This document shows, one piece after another, positions 1-10,511 of a stretch of 64,000 nucleotides of DNA. Under the pieces are notes generated by a model. That model was not told the origin of the DNA. It saw nothing but the letters and a program-made list of their open reading frames with translations, and did not search any database. The position numbers and the translations under genes were made by a program. Source of the DNA: Pseudomonas sp. R4-35-07. Lineage in GTDB: Bacteria; Pseudomonadota; Gammaproteobacteria; Pseudomonadales; Pseudomonadaceae. The stretch lies in assembly GCF_003852235.1 (NCBI RefSeq), contig NZ_CP027732.1:3906001-3970000 (forward strand), in the 5' to 3' direction. How positions within the stretch are numbered: the stretch's first letter is position 1; each line of letters begins with the position of its first letter.

Positions 1-2
1 GG

Positions 3-2870
3 GCAAGGGTTACCCCGCCCAAATTACGTGCCTATAAACACGTCATCATGAGTGCGAATTTCAAAGACTACCCATTCACCGAAACCATCAATGCCAACTC
101 TCATCGCATCATCAACTTTCAGGACACAGCTCACGAAAGCCTGACCGGATCAAGCCCCGAATTGCCCGTCGGGCATCGGGTCACGGCGCGCATTCCGGTG
201 ACGCAGGAGCAGATGAAGTCCGGCTTCACCCTGATACATGGGGTGGTGACGCTTGAGCCTGGCGAAGACGGCACGAAAATCCTCGGCTATGCGTTGAATA
301 CGGCAACCCTCAAGCTGACAACACCAGTTTCTGACCCCGCGCTCAACCCGCAACTGGCGCCAACGATCAAAAGACTCGAATCGGGCAAATTCGGCACCGC
401 TGAATTCATCGACTTTTCCAACAATTCGGCAAGCCTGCCTGCCGACATGCCCGCTACCCTGCGCATGAATACCTGCATTGCCGCCAAGCTGGTCCAGGCG
501 GCCAATGTCAGCCTTGACCATTTGTTCTCGTTAACGCCAGAAACCTGGAAAGAGCCGCCACTCACACCTGGCGGCACAGCAGAAGGCATCGACTTCACAG
601 GTGCTAACGGCAAGTACTTCTGGGAGCTGTTCCTGTACGCGCCCTGGCTGATAGCCCATCGCCTGAATCAGGAGCAACGGTATGCCGAAGCGCAAGCCTG
701 GCTCGGCTATCTGTTCGACCCCGGGCGCGCCGCCGATGCGTCCAGCAAACGGCCTGCCTTTTGGGGTTTGCGCGAACTGGCCCGTGAAGAACGGCTGCCC
801 GGGTACACCAGCCACGATCCCCACGAACTGGCGATACGCTCACCCGTGCATTTTCGCAAGGCGATCTACCTGTTTTACCTGGACATCCTGCTCAATCGCG
901 GCGATGCCGACTATCGCCAGCTCACCCCGGACAGCCTGACCCAAGCCAAACTCTGGTACACCCGAGCCCAACATTTCCTTGGCCCACGCCCCAGGATCAT
1001 CACCACTGAACCGTGGGCGCAAATCACCCTTGGCGCGCTGGCAACGCAGGGCTCTCAGGCCCTGGCCAAACTTGAGCAAACCAACCCGACCATCGACGTC
1101 AACCTGTCGGTCGAAGGCGATGCACTGCCTTGGCTCACGGACACCGATAATCTGCGCCTGCCTTTCAACGCCGAACTGGTGGCGCGCTGGGACAAGCTCG
1201 AAAGCCGTCTGCATAATCTGCGGCACAATCTGGACATCACCGGTAAACCCTTGCACCTGCCGCTCTACGGAGCGCCACTGTCGCCTCTCAAACTGCTGGC
1301 CGCCCAAGGCCAAGGGGCTTTCGGCGAAAGTGGTGCCGCGCCGTTCGTCGACGCGCACGTCGGCCATTATCGCTTCCAGGTCATGTCGGGCCACGCGCTC
1401 ACGGCCGCCGAAGCGGTGATTCAATTCGGCAGTACGGTGCTGACCCTGGTTGAACGCAAGGAACAGGCGGAATACCTGGAGTTACAGCAACAACAGGCGT
1501 GGGACTTGGCCAATATCGTCGTGACCCAGCAAACCCAGGCGTTGCAGATCGACGCAAGGAACCGCCAGGCACTCGACGCCAGCCGACGCATGATCGAGTC
1601 GCGGATGCACTACTACGCACACCAGCTCACCGAAGGCATCAGCCCCGGCGAATCCCAGGCAGGCTTGCTCTACCTGATCAGCACCGGGTTCGACACCGCC
1701 GCTTGCGCCGCCGCCGCAGCGGCCGGCGTCGCGATGGTGGCACCCAATATCTTCGGTACCAGTGTCGGCGGCTCGCGTTGGGAAGGCCCGTTCTATGCTG
1801 CCCAAGCCATCGCCCAAGGCGTTGCCACGGCGCTGCGCGGCACCGCCGCAGACTTGGATCGTTCCGAGCAATTCAACCGCCGGGCGCAAGAGTGGGCCCA
1901 TGCCCAGGATCAGGCCCGACTCGAACTGGCCCAGGTCGATGCCCAATTACAGGCCTATGCCGAGCAGGAAAAAGCCACGCGCCTGCAATTGCGCCTGGCC
2001 CAGACCTCCCTGGCCCAAGCCTGGTCGAACTATCAATTGTTGGCCAAGCGCTTTTCCAAGGCACAGCTGTATGACTGGCTCAACGCTCAGCTGAGCACGT
2101 TCTATTACCAAGTCTATGACCTTAGCCTTTCCCTGTGCCGCAGCGCCCAGGCGTGCTGGCAGTACGAGATAGCGGACTATGCGCGCACGTTTATCCAGCC
2201 TGGCGCCTGGAACAACAACTACCGGGGCTATCTGGCAGGTGAAGCCCTGAAGCTGTCGCTGTTGAACATGAACGCGGCCTATTTGAACCATAACGTGCGG
2301 GATCTGGAGATCGTCAAGACCATTTCCCTGCGCCACCGCCTGCACGAGTGCGAGCTCTCCCCCCCACCAACCGACACCTCTCAGACGCCGCCGCCCACGA
2401 CTGAAGAGAAGTGGACCGCTCATAAACGACAACTGGTCACTAAAGGCACGCTGTGCTTCAAATTACCCGCGGCACTGTTTGAAGAGGATTACCCCGGGCA
2501 CGTCCTGCGACGGATCAAAGGCATCAGCGTCTCGTTGCCCGCGACCCTGGGCCCTTATGAAGACATCAAGGCGATACTGACCCAGACCCGCAGCCAAATG
2601 GTACTGTCCAGCGGCGAGCTGCGCACGGACCAGCGTGCCCATCAGCAAATCGCACTGTCCACCGGGCTGGATGACAACGGCCTGTTCACCCTCACGTTCG
2701 ACAGCAACGAGCGTTACTTGCCGTTCGAATACACGGGGGCCATCTCCGACTGGACCCTGGAATTTCCCAACCCGAGCCGGCAAAAAGCCGTCCTGGAATC
2801 CATCAACGATATTGTCATTCACCTGCGCTATACCGCCAGGGCAGTCGCTGCCAGTGGGGGACAGGCATGA
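3..2870 (+). CDS. Tc toxin subunit A, C-terminal part (5' partial)
   Basis: This is the 3' end of a TcA-type gene, the cell-binding, pore-forming subunit of an ABC (Tc) insecticidal toxin. The frame is open to the left edge. The first internal Met (48) has no Shine-Dalgarno sequence, so the gene very probably starts outside the window; about 955 residues are seen of a family usually near 2500. Counting from Met48, residues about 470-720 hold two long charged, Gln/Ala-rich helices around an Ala-rich hydrophobic hairpin (near 550-565), as expected for the pore/translocation channel. Residues about 790-940 are beta-rich and match the TcB-binding end of the family. The stop overlaps the TcB start in ATGA, so the two are translationally coupled. 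A shorter TcaB-like subunit, with TcaA encoded separately upstream, cannot be excluded. Confidence 0.85.
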   Translation, partial: ARVTPPKLRAYKHVIMSANFKDYPFTETINANSHRIINFQDTAHESLTGSSPELPVGHRVTARIPVTQEQMKSGFTLIHGVVTLEPGEDGTKILGYALNTATLKLTTPVSDPALNPQLAPTIKRLESGKFGTAEFIDFSNNSASLPADMPATLRMNTCIAAKLVQAANVSLDHLFSLTPETWKEPPLTPGGTAEGIDFTGANGKYFWELFLYAPWLIAHRLNQEQRYAEAQAWLGYLFDPGRAADASSKRPAFWGLRELAREERLPGYTSHDPHELAIRSPVHFRKAIYLFYLDILLNRGDADYRQLTPDSLTQAKLWYTRAQHFLGPRPRIITTEPWAQITLGALATQGSQALAKLEQTNPTIDVNLSVEGDALPWLTDTDNLRLPFNAELVARWDKLESRLHNLRHNLDITGKPLHLPLYGAPLSPLKLLAAQGQGAFGESGAAPFVDAHVGHYRFQVMSGHALTAAEAVIQFGSTVLTLVERKEQAEYLELQQQQAWDLANIVVTQQTQALQIDARNRQALDASRRMIESRMHYYAHQLTEGISPGESQAGLLYLISTGFDTAACAAAAAAGVAMVAPNIFGTSVGGSRWEGPFYAAQAIAQGVATALRGTAADLDRSEQFNRRAQEWAHAQDQARLELAQVDAQLQAYAEQEKATRLQLRLAQTSLAQAWSNYQLLAKRFSKAQLYDWLNAQLSTFYYQVYDLSLSLCRSAQACWQYEIADYARTFIQPGAWNNNYRGYLAGEALKLSLLNMNAAYLNHNVRDLEIVKTISLRHRLHECELSPPPTDTSQTPPPTTEEKWTAHKRQLVTKGTLCFKLPAALFEEDYPGHVLRRIKGISVSLPATLGPYEDIKAILTQTRSQMVLSSGELRTDQRAHQQIALSTGLDDNGLFTLTFDSNERYLPFEYTGAISDWTLEFPNPSRQKAVLESINDIVIHLRYTARAVAASGGQA

Positions 2871-5800
2871 GCGACGACACTTCCATGCTACAGGTCAATA
2901 CCCCGGCCCTGCCCAAAGGCGGTGCGGCCATCCAGGGCACCGGCAAGGGCTGGGGCGATATCGGCTCCAGCGGTACGGCAAGCTTTGAAATTGCCTTGCC
3001 GATTTCGCCCGGGCGTGGCTACGCGCCGGCCATGTCGCTGACCTACCACAGCGGTGCCGGTAACGGCCCCTTCGGTCTGGGCTGGGGGGTGCCCCAGCCT
3101 GCCGTCAGCCGGCGCACCTCTCATGGCGTGCCTGGCTACACGATGCACGATGTGCTGGTGGGCCCCGACGCGCAAATCTGGCTACCGGAACGCGATGCCG
3201 AGGGCGCGATCATCAGCAACAGCCACGCGGCATTCAATGGTTTGCCACTGCCCATCGCGTATACGGTCACCCGCCACTTCCCCAGGGTCGAGGGCCGCTT
3301 CGACCGTATCGAACACTGGCAATCGGCAACCGACACGGCTGGCTTCTGGTTGATACAGGGTGCCGATGGCAGCCAGCACCTTTACGGAAAAACCGCGCTG
3401 GCCCGGATTGCCGATCCAGACCAGGCGCACCATGTGGCGCAGTGGTTGTTGCAGGAAAGCCTGAACGCCCACGGCGAGCACATTTATTATCACTACACGA
3501 AAGAAACCGACACCGCGCGCTACCCCAGGGACTGCCGCGCCCGGCATTACCTGCAAAGCGTCTGCTACGGCAACTTCACCGCCAGGGAGCAGGAGCAGCT
3601 TTACCTCTGGCAGACCGACGATAAACCGGACGTGGGCTGGCACTTTCAACTGCTCTTCGATTATGGCGAACGCGCCCTCGAACTGGATAAGCGCCCGACG
3701 TATCTGAAAATCCAGGACTGGCCGACACGGCCCGACCCTTGCTCGGATTTTGCCTTCGGCTTCGAGTTACGCACCCTGCGCCGCTGCAGCCAGATCCTGA
3801 TGTTTCACCACTTCCCCAAAGAAACGCAAATGGGCGCCGACCCGGTGCTGGTCAAGCGCCTGCTGCTGGAATACCGCATCTCCTCGCAAGTCAGCCTGTT
3901 GAGCGCGGTGCATGAGCAAGCCTTTGACAGCGCGGGCAATAGCGTAAGCCGCCCGCCGCTGGAGTGCCTTTATGAGTCGAGCCAGCTCAAGGTTGACCCT
4001 GGCCGCTACCAGGCATTCGCTGCATTGCCCAGGCTGCATGGCGGCGCTCGTTATCAACTGGTGGATCTGTATGGCGAAGGCCTGCCCGGTGTGTTGTACC
4101 GCGCAGACAAATGTTGGTATTACCATGAACCGCTCAGGCCGCAACACCCGCGCACCAGCAACGAGGTGACCTACGGCGCGGCCGTGGAGTTGACGCGGCT
4201 GCCGGTGGCCGACAGCACCCGGCCCATCCACCAGGCGCTGGCCGATGTGACCGGCGACGGGCGTTTGGACTGGCTGGTGGCGGGGCCCGGGATGAACGGT
4301 TTTTTCAGCCTGGATGAACAGCGCAACTGGTCAGCCTATACGCCGTTCGATGCATTCCCGTCGGAGTTCTTCCACCCGCAGGGCACGCTCGCTGACTTGA
4401 TGGGGGCAGGCCGTCATGATTTTGCGATGATCGGCCCGCGCAGCGTGCGCCTGTATGAACATCGCCGGGCATCCGGCTTCGCACCCGCCACCGAGGTGCA
4501 GCATGGGCCCGACGATGGCTTGCCGGTCATTTCCTCCTCGCCCAACGAACTGGTGGCGTTCAGCGATGTACTCGCCACCGGCCAACAGCATCTGGTGCGT
4601 ATCCGGCATAACGAAGTGAAATGTTGGCCAAACCTGGGTCGCGGCCGTTTTGGCCAGGGGTTCGTATTGGCCACGTTGCCATTGCGTTATCAAACGTTCA
4701 ACGCGGCGCATGTACTGCTCGTCGACCTCAATGGCGGTGGCGCGGCAGACCTGCTGTATTTGAGCGCCGCTCACCTGAGTATTTTCCTCAACAAAGGCGG
4801 CAACGGCTTCGAGACACAAGCGATCAACGTCCCGTGGCCAGAGGGCGTGCAATATGACGACCACTGCCAGGTCAGCGTTATCGACGTGCTCGGCCTGGGC
4901 TGTCCGAGCCTGATCCTGACCGCTGCCCACCAGACCTCCATCCACTGGCGCTATGACTTTTTCAGCCACAAGCCCTGGCTCCTCAGGCGCACCGATAACA
5001 ACATGGGCGCCCAGGCGTTGATCAACTATCGCAGCAGTGCTCAGGAGTGGCTTGACGAAAAACGCGAACTGCATGCCGCAGGTCAGCCTGCGATCAGCCG
5101 GTTACCCTTTGCGCTGCTGCTGGTCAGCCAACAAAACCAATGGGACGAGATTACCGGCAACCAACTGACCCAGCGCGTGAGCTATCGCCAGGCGTATTAC
5201 GACCGCCTGGATCGCGAGTTCCGTGGCTTCGGGCTGGTGCTGCAAACCGACACCGAACGCCGCAAGGACGCGCGCAACCCGCCAGGCTCCAGCGCACCCT
5301 TGCGCAGCAAAACCTGGTTTCATACCGGGCGCTCCCTTGACATGCCCACCCTCGACCAAAGCCCTCACGACCCGCATGCCAAAGCCCTCGGGCGCACGCT
5401 GGTAAGCCGCTACAGGGCGATGGCCCAGGCAGGGCCGCTGGATCATCATGACGACTTGATCAGCGATCCTGCGCCGGCACTGACACGCGAAGTGGCCCGT
5501 GCACTGAGTGGCAGTGTGTTGCGGGTCGAGGTGATGGCGGCGGACCCGGCGCACGACGCCGTGCCCTACTCGGTCAAACACCAGCGGTATCTGGTCCGCG
5601 AACTGGCGCCGGCCAGTGCCCATACGCCCTACGCGCGGTTGCTGCCATTAGCCCTGGAGTCGATCAGCTACCAATATGAAGGTGTGGCAGACGACCCCCT
5701 CTGCCAGCACCAGATCAACCTGCGCTGGGATACCTATGGTTGTCTGGTGCATGGCGTGGCCCTGCATTATGCCCGCCGTACCACCGCCAGCGACGCGCCA

Positions 5801-7450
5801 CCCACCGTGCTGGTGAATGAGCACCAACAGCGCTGGTGGCGCGATACCCATGACAGCGCGCAACAGTTCTATTACCTGAGCGAAACGCTGGCACAGCCGA
5901 TTCACCTGGACGGCGCACAGCAGTGGCGCCTGGCCTTGCCCTACCGCCAACGAGACAACGCCCTGGTGCTCGGCAAAGCGCCGGCGCCTGGCGGGCTGGC
6001 CCCCGCGCGCATCACCTATGAACGGTTCATCGACACTCGCGACGGGCCATTGGCCGCAGGGGCCTTGCGCACACTGAGCGGCTTGTCGGTGCAGCGCTAC
6101 CGGCAGGCCGGTGGCTTAGGTAAAACCCTGGACCCCGGCGTCGCCACAGCCCAGGCATTGACCGATTACCTGGAAACCGCCGAGCTGGATGACCAGGCCT
6201 TGAAGGTTTACAACGACATCCCGGCCATGCCCAACCAACCCACCGTGGACCTGGTGCAAACGCTCACCGAGAGTGGCTATCGCACCATGGCGATGTTTTT
6301 TCTGTTCGACGGCGAGGCGCCGCCCGCGCAAAACCGCCTGTGGTCGATTTGCCGCCACTTTCCCCGTTATGACAAGCCCAGCCGGTTTTGTCGGTTGAGG
6401 GCGCTGCGGGCCACCAAGGCCCACGGCGAAACGACCCTTCAATACGACGCCTACACGCTGCAAACCCTGCGGGTGAAAGCCCCCGACGATTGCGTGACCG
6501 TAGCCGAATACGACTATCGATTGCTGCTGCCGACAAAAGTCGTCGACCCAAACGGCACGGTTCAAGAGGCGCTTTATGACGGTTTTGGGCAGTTACTGGC
6601 CAGCAGCTTTCACGGCCATGAACAAAACCTCAGGGTGGGCTTCGCCGCGCTGGACAGCTACCGTCCGCTCAAGCATGTAACGCCTGGGTCTGCCATCGAA
6701 CAGGCGCAAAGCGTGTTGCAAGACATGGCCAGCGCGCACTGCTACGCCCCGTTCAGTTGGATGGGCAGCATCGACCCGGCCCAGGTCAAGCCGGAGTGGA
6801 TTACCAAAGGCTACCTGCTCCCCGACGGGCATATCCGCATGAGCGCGCGATTGCGCCTGAGCGGCGATCGTCAAACGCTCAGCGACAGCGAAGTACAACT
6901 CAAGGCGTTGATCGATACGGCCAGCCGGACGCCGGTACATGGGCTCGTGCTGCAAGCCGACCGCTACCCCGGCGATGTCGAACGACAGGTGCGCATGACC
7001 TTGACCTGCTGGGATGGCTTCGGCCGTTCATTGCAGACCAAGCAGAAGACCGAACCAGGCCCGGCCCATGCGGTCGACGAGAAGGGCGACCTGTTGGTCG
7101 ACAAGCTGGTGGATGCATCCGGCATCTTGAAGCAGCAGCTGCGCCAAGTGCATGCCGACCCCCGCTGGCGCGTCAGCGAGCGTGTCGAATACAACAACAA
7201 GGGCTTGGTCATACGCCTCTACCGCGCCTACTTCGCCAACAGCCACGCCTACGTCAACGATCACTCCATGCGCGAGCTGGGCCACAGCGACCGGCAATTG
7301 TATGACCCTCTCGGTCGCCCGACACAGACACTCACCGCAGGAGGATTCATGCGGCGTACCACCTATTGGGCCTGGTACACCGTCAATGAGGACGAAAACG
7401 ACACTTACGACGAGCTGCACCCCGCCCAGGCACTGACTGACAACCCCTAA
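2867..7450 (+). CDS. Tc toxin subunit B (TcB/TcaC-like, SpvB domain)
   Basis: TcB forms half of the hollow cocoon that holds the toxic TcC fragment and docks on the TcA pore. The N-terminus (about 1-370) is a typical SpvB domain, rich in Gly, with LPISPGRGY and GNGPFGLGWG motifs. FG-GAP/VCBS-like blades follow (DVTGDGRLDW near 455 and a second near 614), then the TcB middle domains and YD-type beta strands to the end. At 1527 residues it has normal length for TcB alone, without a fused TcC. It overlaps the TcA stop by four bases. The next gene, a TccC type, is convergent, so TcC is not expressed from this operon. Confidence 0.92.
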   Translation: MSDDTSMLQVNTPALPKGGAAIQGTGKGWGDIGSSGTASFEIALPISPGRGYAPAMSLTYHSGAGNGPFGLGWGVPQPAVSRRTSHGVPGYTMHDVLVGPDAQIWLPERDAEGAIISNSHAAFNGLPLPIAYTVTRHFPRVEGRFDRIEHWQSATDTAGFWLIQGADGSQHLYGKTALARIADPDQAHHVAQWLLQESLNAHGEHIYYHYTKETDTARYPRDCRARHYLQSVCYGNFTAREQEQLYLWQTDDKPDVGWHFQLLFDYGERALELDKRPTYLKIQDWPTRPDPCSDFAFGFELRTLRRCSQILMFHHFPKETQMGADPVLVKRLLLEYRISSQVSLLSAVHEQAFDSAGNSVSRPPLECLYESSQLKVDPGRYQAFAALPRLHGGARYQLVDLYGEGLPGVLYRADKCWYYHEPLRPQHPRTSNEVTYGAAVELTRLPVADSTRPIHQALADVTGDGRLDWLVAGPGMNGFFSLDEQRNWSAYTPFDAFPSEFFHPQGTLADLMGAGRHDFAMIGPRSVRLYEHRRASGFAPATEVQHGPDDGLPVISSSPNELVAFSDVLATGQQHLVRIRHNEVKCWPNLGRGRFGQGFVLATLPLRYQTFNAAHVLLVDLNGGGAADLLYLSAAHLSIFLNKGGNGFETQAINVPWPEGVQYDDHCQVSVIDVLGLGCPSLILTAAHQTSIHWRYDFFSHKPWLLRRTDNNMGAQALINYRSSAQEWLDEKRELHAAGQPAISRLPFALLLVSQQNQWDEITGNQLTQRVSYRQAYYDRLDREFRGFGLVLQTDTERRKDARNPPGSSAPLRSKTWFHTGRSLDMPTLDQSPHDPHAKALGRTLVSRYRAMAQAGPLDHHDDLISDPAPALTREVARALSGSVLRVEVMAADPAHDAVPYSVKHQRYLVRELAPASAHTPYARLLPLALESISYQYEGVADDPLCQHQINLRWDTYGCLVHGVALHYARRTTASDAPPTVLVNEHQQRWWRDTHDSAQQFYYLSETLAQPIHLDGAQQWRLALPYRQRDNALVLGKAPAPGGLAPARITYERFIDTRDGPLAAGALRTLSGLSVQRYRQAGGLGKTLDPGVATAQALTDYLETAELDDQALKVYNDIPAMPNQPTVDLVQTLTESGYRTMAMFFLFDGEAPPAQNRLWSICRHFPRYDKPSRFCRLRALRATKAHGETTLQYDAYTLQTLRVKAPDDCVTVAEYDYRLLLPTKVVDPNGTVQEALYDGFGQLLASSFHGHEQNLRVGFAALDSYRPLKHVTPGSAIEQAQSVLQDMASAHCYAPFSWMGSIDPAQVKPEWITKGYLLPDGHIRMSARLRLSGDRQTLSDSEVQLKALIDTASRTPVHGLVLQADRYPGDVERQVRMTLTCWDGFGRSLQTKQKTEPGPAHAVDEKGDLLVDKLVDASGILKQQLRQVHADPRWRVSERVEYNNKGLVIRLYRAYFANSHAYVNDHSMRELGHSDRQLYDPLGRPTQTLTAGGFMRRTTYWAWYTVNEDENDTYDELHPAQALTDNP

Positions 7451-7490
7451 GGGCTGTCGATATGTAAACAACTTTTGGTAACACGCAAAC

Positions 7491-7512
7491 ATGGGCCGCC
7501 GCGACGGCCCAT
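7491..7512. terminator. hairpin between convergent TcB and TccC genes
   Basis: Inverted repeat with 8-bp arms ATGGGCCG/CGGCCCAT around a 6-nt loop, midway between the TcB stop and the TccC stop. No strong T-run follows on either strand, so intrinsic termination is plausible but not certain. Confidence 0.4.
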
Positions 7513-7523
7513 CCTTGTACTTG

Positions 7524-10511
7524 TCAGGATCGCCGGGCTGCGCTCCAGTTCGAGGCTAGGCTTGTGTACCCGCGCCTGGCATACACTACGAAAAAGCCGC
7601 GCCATTCGGTCAGTGCTGCCATCAGGCCGCGGGCCACCCTCACTATCGTGCGAGCGCTCCCGCTTTGCGCAGCCTGGGGCTGGCCCGTCAGCGCAACGGC
7701 CAATGCCTCAATCCCGGTCGCGGCCCAGTACGTCCACACCTGATTGAACATTCTGCTCAGCCCGCCGTGCATCAGCGCCGCAGGGTCCGGCGTCTGCACG
7801 GTCAGGCCATGGGCATCGTGGACGGCCGTGGAGTGGCCGCTACGAATCATCGCTCCCATCGCCCCGTCGTAGGCTTCAACTGCGGGTGACACATTGGGTT
7901 GCATCAGCGCAGGCACTTCGCCGCCGTACACCGCGTTGGCGACGGTGGCGACCGCGTACGCCGCAGTCGCGCCGGCGGTGCGGCCGAGCCTGGCCCGCAG
8001 GGGCGTGCTGCCCCAGGATGACCCGGTGCCGTGACCACGCATGATCTGCTGCACCAGTTCCCTGGAGAGCGAGCGAACATGCCCGCTCAACCGTTGCACC
8101 GCTACGGGGTCCCACTGCTCCTCGGCTTGAACGCTCAGCGTGTCAACCTGGACGGCGTAAGCAACGCCCACGAGGCTTGCCGAAATAGCACCGATCTGTG
8201 GCGCCATGCGGGTCCAGTTACCGACGATACCGGTGCTCATATGGAACGTGGCCAGGGCATCCAGCGCGGCGACGCTATAGCGCAAGGCCTGATTGCGTTC
8301 CGGCGTGGGCTGGAGGGTGCTGAATACCGCCAGCTCGACACCCGTCGCGACGGCATTGGCGATATAGGTGGATAAACCATCGCGAATCGCGGCCGACGAG
8401 GCCGCTTGTATCCTCGAGCGCATAATCCACCCTATATTCGCCAGCCTGCGGCTGATGGAAAGCCTGCGTATTTGTTTGTCCCGGGGCGCCTCCAAAGCCG
8501 GGGTTGCGGCCAGCCCTTGCGCATCGTCCCTGGTGACCGGGTTACCGCCAACCATCGCGTACAGGTTCAAGCCATCGGCATCGCCGGTCGGGTCCGGGCT
8601 GATCCAGCGGCATAACCACGGTGCGTAGTACCTGTAGCCGTAGTAAGACAGCCCGCTGGCATCGCGCTCCTTGCCTGAATAACGGATGAACCGGTAGCTC
8701 ACCTCGCTGGCGTTTTTCGCCGCCCACCACGCGGTCCCACCATAGGGGTAATAACTTTCCTGGCTGAGCAGTTGCGCCTGCTCGCCCAGTTCCAGGGTGC
8801 TGCTGCCCAAGTGGTCCGACAAGCCGTAACGGATCTGCGCGTCCTGGCGCCCTCCCGAAGGGTGGCGATCCCAAAGCAGGACACGGACGGTGGTGGTTCC
8901 GGCATCGAGGTTGAGGACATTCAGTTGCTCCCCCGTTGCGCTGTCATGGCGAATTTCCAGTCCCGGCAAGTAGCGCACCTCGGCGGTGTGCATCACGCCC
9001 CGGGCCTGGGCGACCCGGCGTTTGAGGATGCGCTGGCCGGTAGCATCGTAGGCGTAGCGTTCTTCATCGTCGTTGCCGCCCGCACGCCGCACCTGCGTAA
9101 GGCGCACCAGTTGATTGCGCACATCCCAGCCCATCGGATGGTCGCCTGCCAACGCCTGCAGGTTGCCGTTGTGGTCAAAGCCCTGGCCCAACCCCGGCGC
9201 GCTGTTGCCATCGGCCTGGGGCAGAAAATGATTGCTGCCTGCGGCCACGCTCATCTGCCGCGTGAAGCCCGTGCCGCTGCTGGGCACATGTTGCAACGTG
9301 AGCACGTTGCCGGCGGCGTCATAGCTGAACCGCTGGGTGTAGCGACGCCATACACTGTCGTCAGTCGAGCCAAACGCTACCCTCGCCGGTAACGCCGAAC
9401 CTTCCGGGTTACCGGCGGTTTCGCGGCCGGTGGCCTTGGTCAGTTGCGACAACGTGTCGTACTCATAAAGGCTGGCCGAACCGACTTGGGTGTTGCTGGA
9501 CCATTGCGTCGGCTGGGCAAGGTCGTCGATCCGCACGACGTTGCCAACGCCGTCATAGGCGTAGCGCAGGTCTTGCAGCGCCGCGCCCGGTTGTGCGGGC
9601 AGATGGGCAGTCATTTGCCGCAAGCGACCATCGAACTCACGGTAGTGCATGGCCCGCACAACGCCATTGCCGGCGCGCTCGCCAAGCACCTGGCCGGCTG
9701 CGTTGTAGCGGCGCTCGCCCAGCACCTGCGTACGCACGCCGCCGCTGGGCTTCACAGCGATACTCGCCGGTTGGCCGTCAATGCCGTAGGCGTAGTCGAA
9801 GCGATTGCCCTTGGCGTCCGTGTGATGCAACCGCTCACCCAGGGCGTTAAACCCCACGGATGTCTGGAACGTCTCGGGCTCCAGGCGCTGCTCGCGTTGT
9901 GCATCGGGCTGCGGCCAATCCAGCGCGGCACCCGCCAGCCGGAAGCGTCGGGTTTGCTGCGCAACCTGCGCGTGCAGCCCATACGCCTCGTGGAACAACG
10001 AGCCGCCGCCGTCATCGTGGCGAATCACCCGGCCACAGCGGTTGCGTGCGGCCTCTTCAGCCGAGGATAAAGCATAGGCAAGACGCTCGACGCACCGCGC
10101 TTGCTCGTCACTGGCCGCCTGCTCGAACACGGCGACCAGACGCAGATACTGATCATAGCGATGAGCCTGGTGCGCGCTCCGCCCATCCCATTCTTCCAGT
10201 AAATGCCCGGCCTCCCCCATCAGCGTCAGCCGCCAGCCGGCATCCACGCTGTCGGTGCGCAACGCTTGTCCGCCAAGGCTATAGACCGTGCGTTGGTTGG
10301 GCGCAGTGTCCGGCTGTACGCGGGCCAACTGCAACAAACGCGGGTCCCATTGTTCAATCATCAAGCCCGTACTGCCAAACACCTGACGATGAACGCGCAC
10401 CTGCGGTTCAACCTCTGGACTTGCGCGGTGGTAGTTGATGTTACGAACAATTAACCCACGCGGGTCGACTGCGGCCAGGGACGGCGTGTTTCGATGGATG
10501 GAATCAGGCAT
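7524..10511 (-). CDS. TccC-type Tc toxin subunit C (Rhs core plus variable toxin domain)
   Basis: TcC closes the TcB cocoon and carries the toxic enzyme as its C-terminal hypervariable region. Residues 1 to about 667 are the conserved core: an N-terminal TccC-like opening, many YD/Rhs repeats, then the core-associated stretch with RYYAPWLCRWISPDPTG and NLYAMVGGNPVTRDDAQGL, including the two Asp of the self-cleavage site (DPTG and DAQGL). Cleavage is expected just after Leu667. The last 328 residues (7524-8510) are Ala-rich with several amphipathic or hydrophobic helices, and I do not recognise the toxin family. The start is supported by an AAGG sequence upstream. Its orientation, opposite to the TcA-TcB operon, is unusual and means separate transcription from the 10.5-kb side. 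Confidence 0.9.
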   Translation of the reverse strand: MPDSIHRNTPSLAAVDPRGLIVRNINYHRASPEVEPQVRVHRQVFGSTGLMIEQWDPRLLQLARVQPDTAPNQRTVYSLGGQALRTDSVDAGWRLTLMGEAGHLLEEWDGRSAHQAHRYDQYLRLVAVFEQAASDEQARCVERLAYALSSAEEAARNRCGRVIRHDDGGGSLFHEAYGLHAQVAQQTRRFRLAGAALDWPQPDAQREQRLEPETFQTSVGFNALGERLHHTDAKGNRFDYAYGIDGQPASIAVKPSGGVRTQVLGERRYNAAGQVLGERAGNGVVRAMHYREFDGRLRQMTAHLPAQPGAALQDLRYAYDGVGNVVRIDDLAQPTQWSSNTQVGSASLYEYDTLSQLTKATGRETAGNPEGSALPARVAFGSTDDSVWRRYTQRFSYDAAGNVLTLQHVPSSGTGFTRQMSVAAGSNHFLPQADGNSAPGLGQGFDHNGNLQALAGDHPMGWDVRNQLVRLTQVRRAGGNDDEERYAYDATGQRILKRRVAQARGVMHTAEVRYLPGLEIRHDSATGEQLNVLNLDAGTTTVRVLLWDRHPSGGRQDAQIRYGLSDHLGSSTLELGEQAQLLSQESYYPYGGTAWWAAKNASEVSYRFIRYSGKERDASGLSYYGYRYYAPWLCRWISPDPTGDADGLNLYAMVGGNPVTRDDAQGLAATPALEAPRDKQIRRLSISRRLANIGWIMRSRIQAASSAAIRDGLSTYIANAVATGVELAVFSTLQPTPERNQALRYSVAALDALATFHMSTGIVGNWTRMAPQIGAISASLVGVAYAVQVDTLSVQAEEQWDPVAVQRLSGHVRSLSRELVQQIMRGHGTGSSWGSTPLRARLGRTAGATAAYAVATVANAVYGGEVPALMQPNVSPAVEAYDGAMGAMIRSGHSTAVHDAHGLTVQTPDPAALMHGGLSRMFNQVWTYWAATGIEALAVALTGQPQAAQSGSARTIVRVARGLMAALTEWRGFFVVYARRGYTSLASNWSAARRS

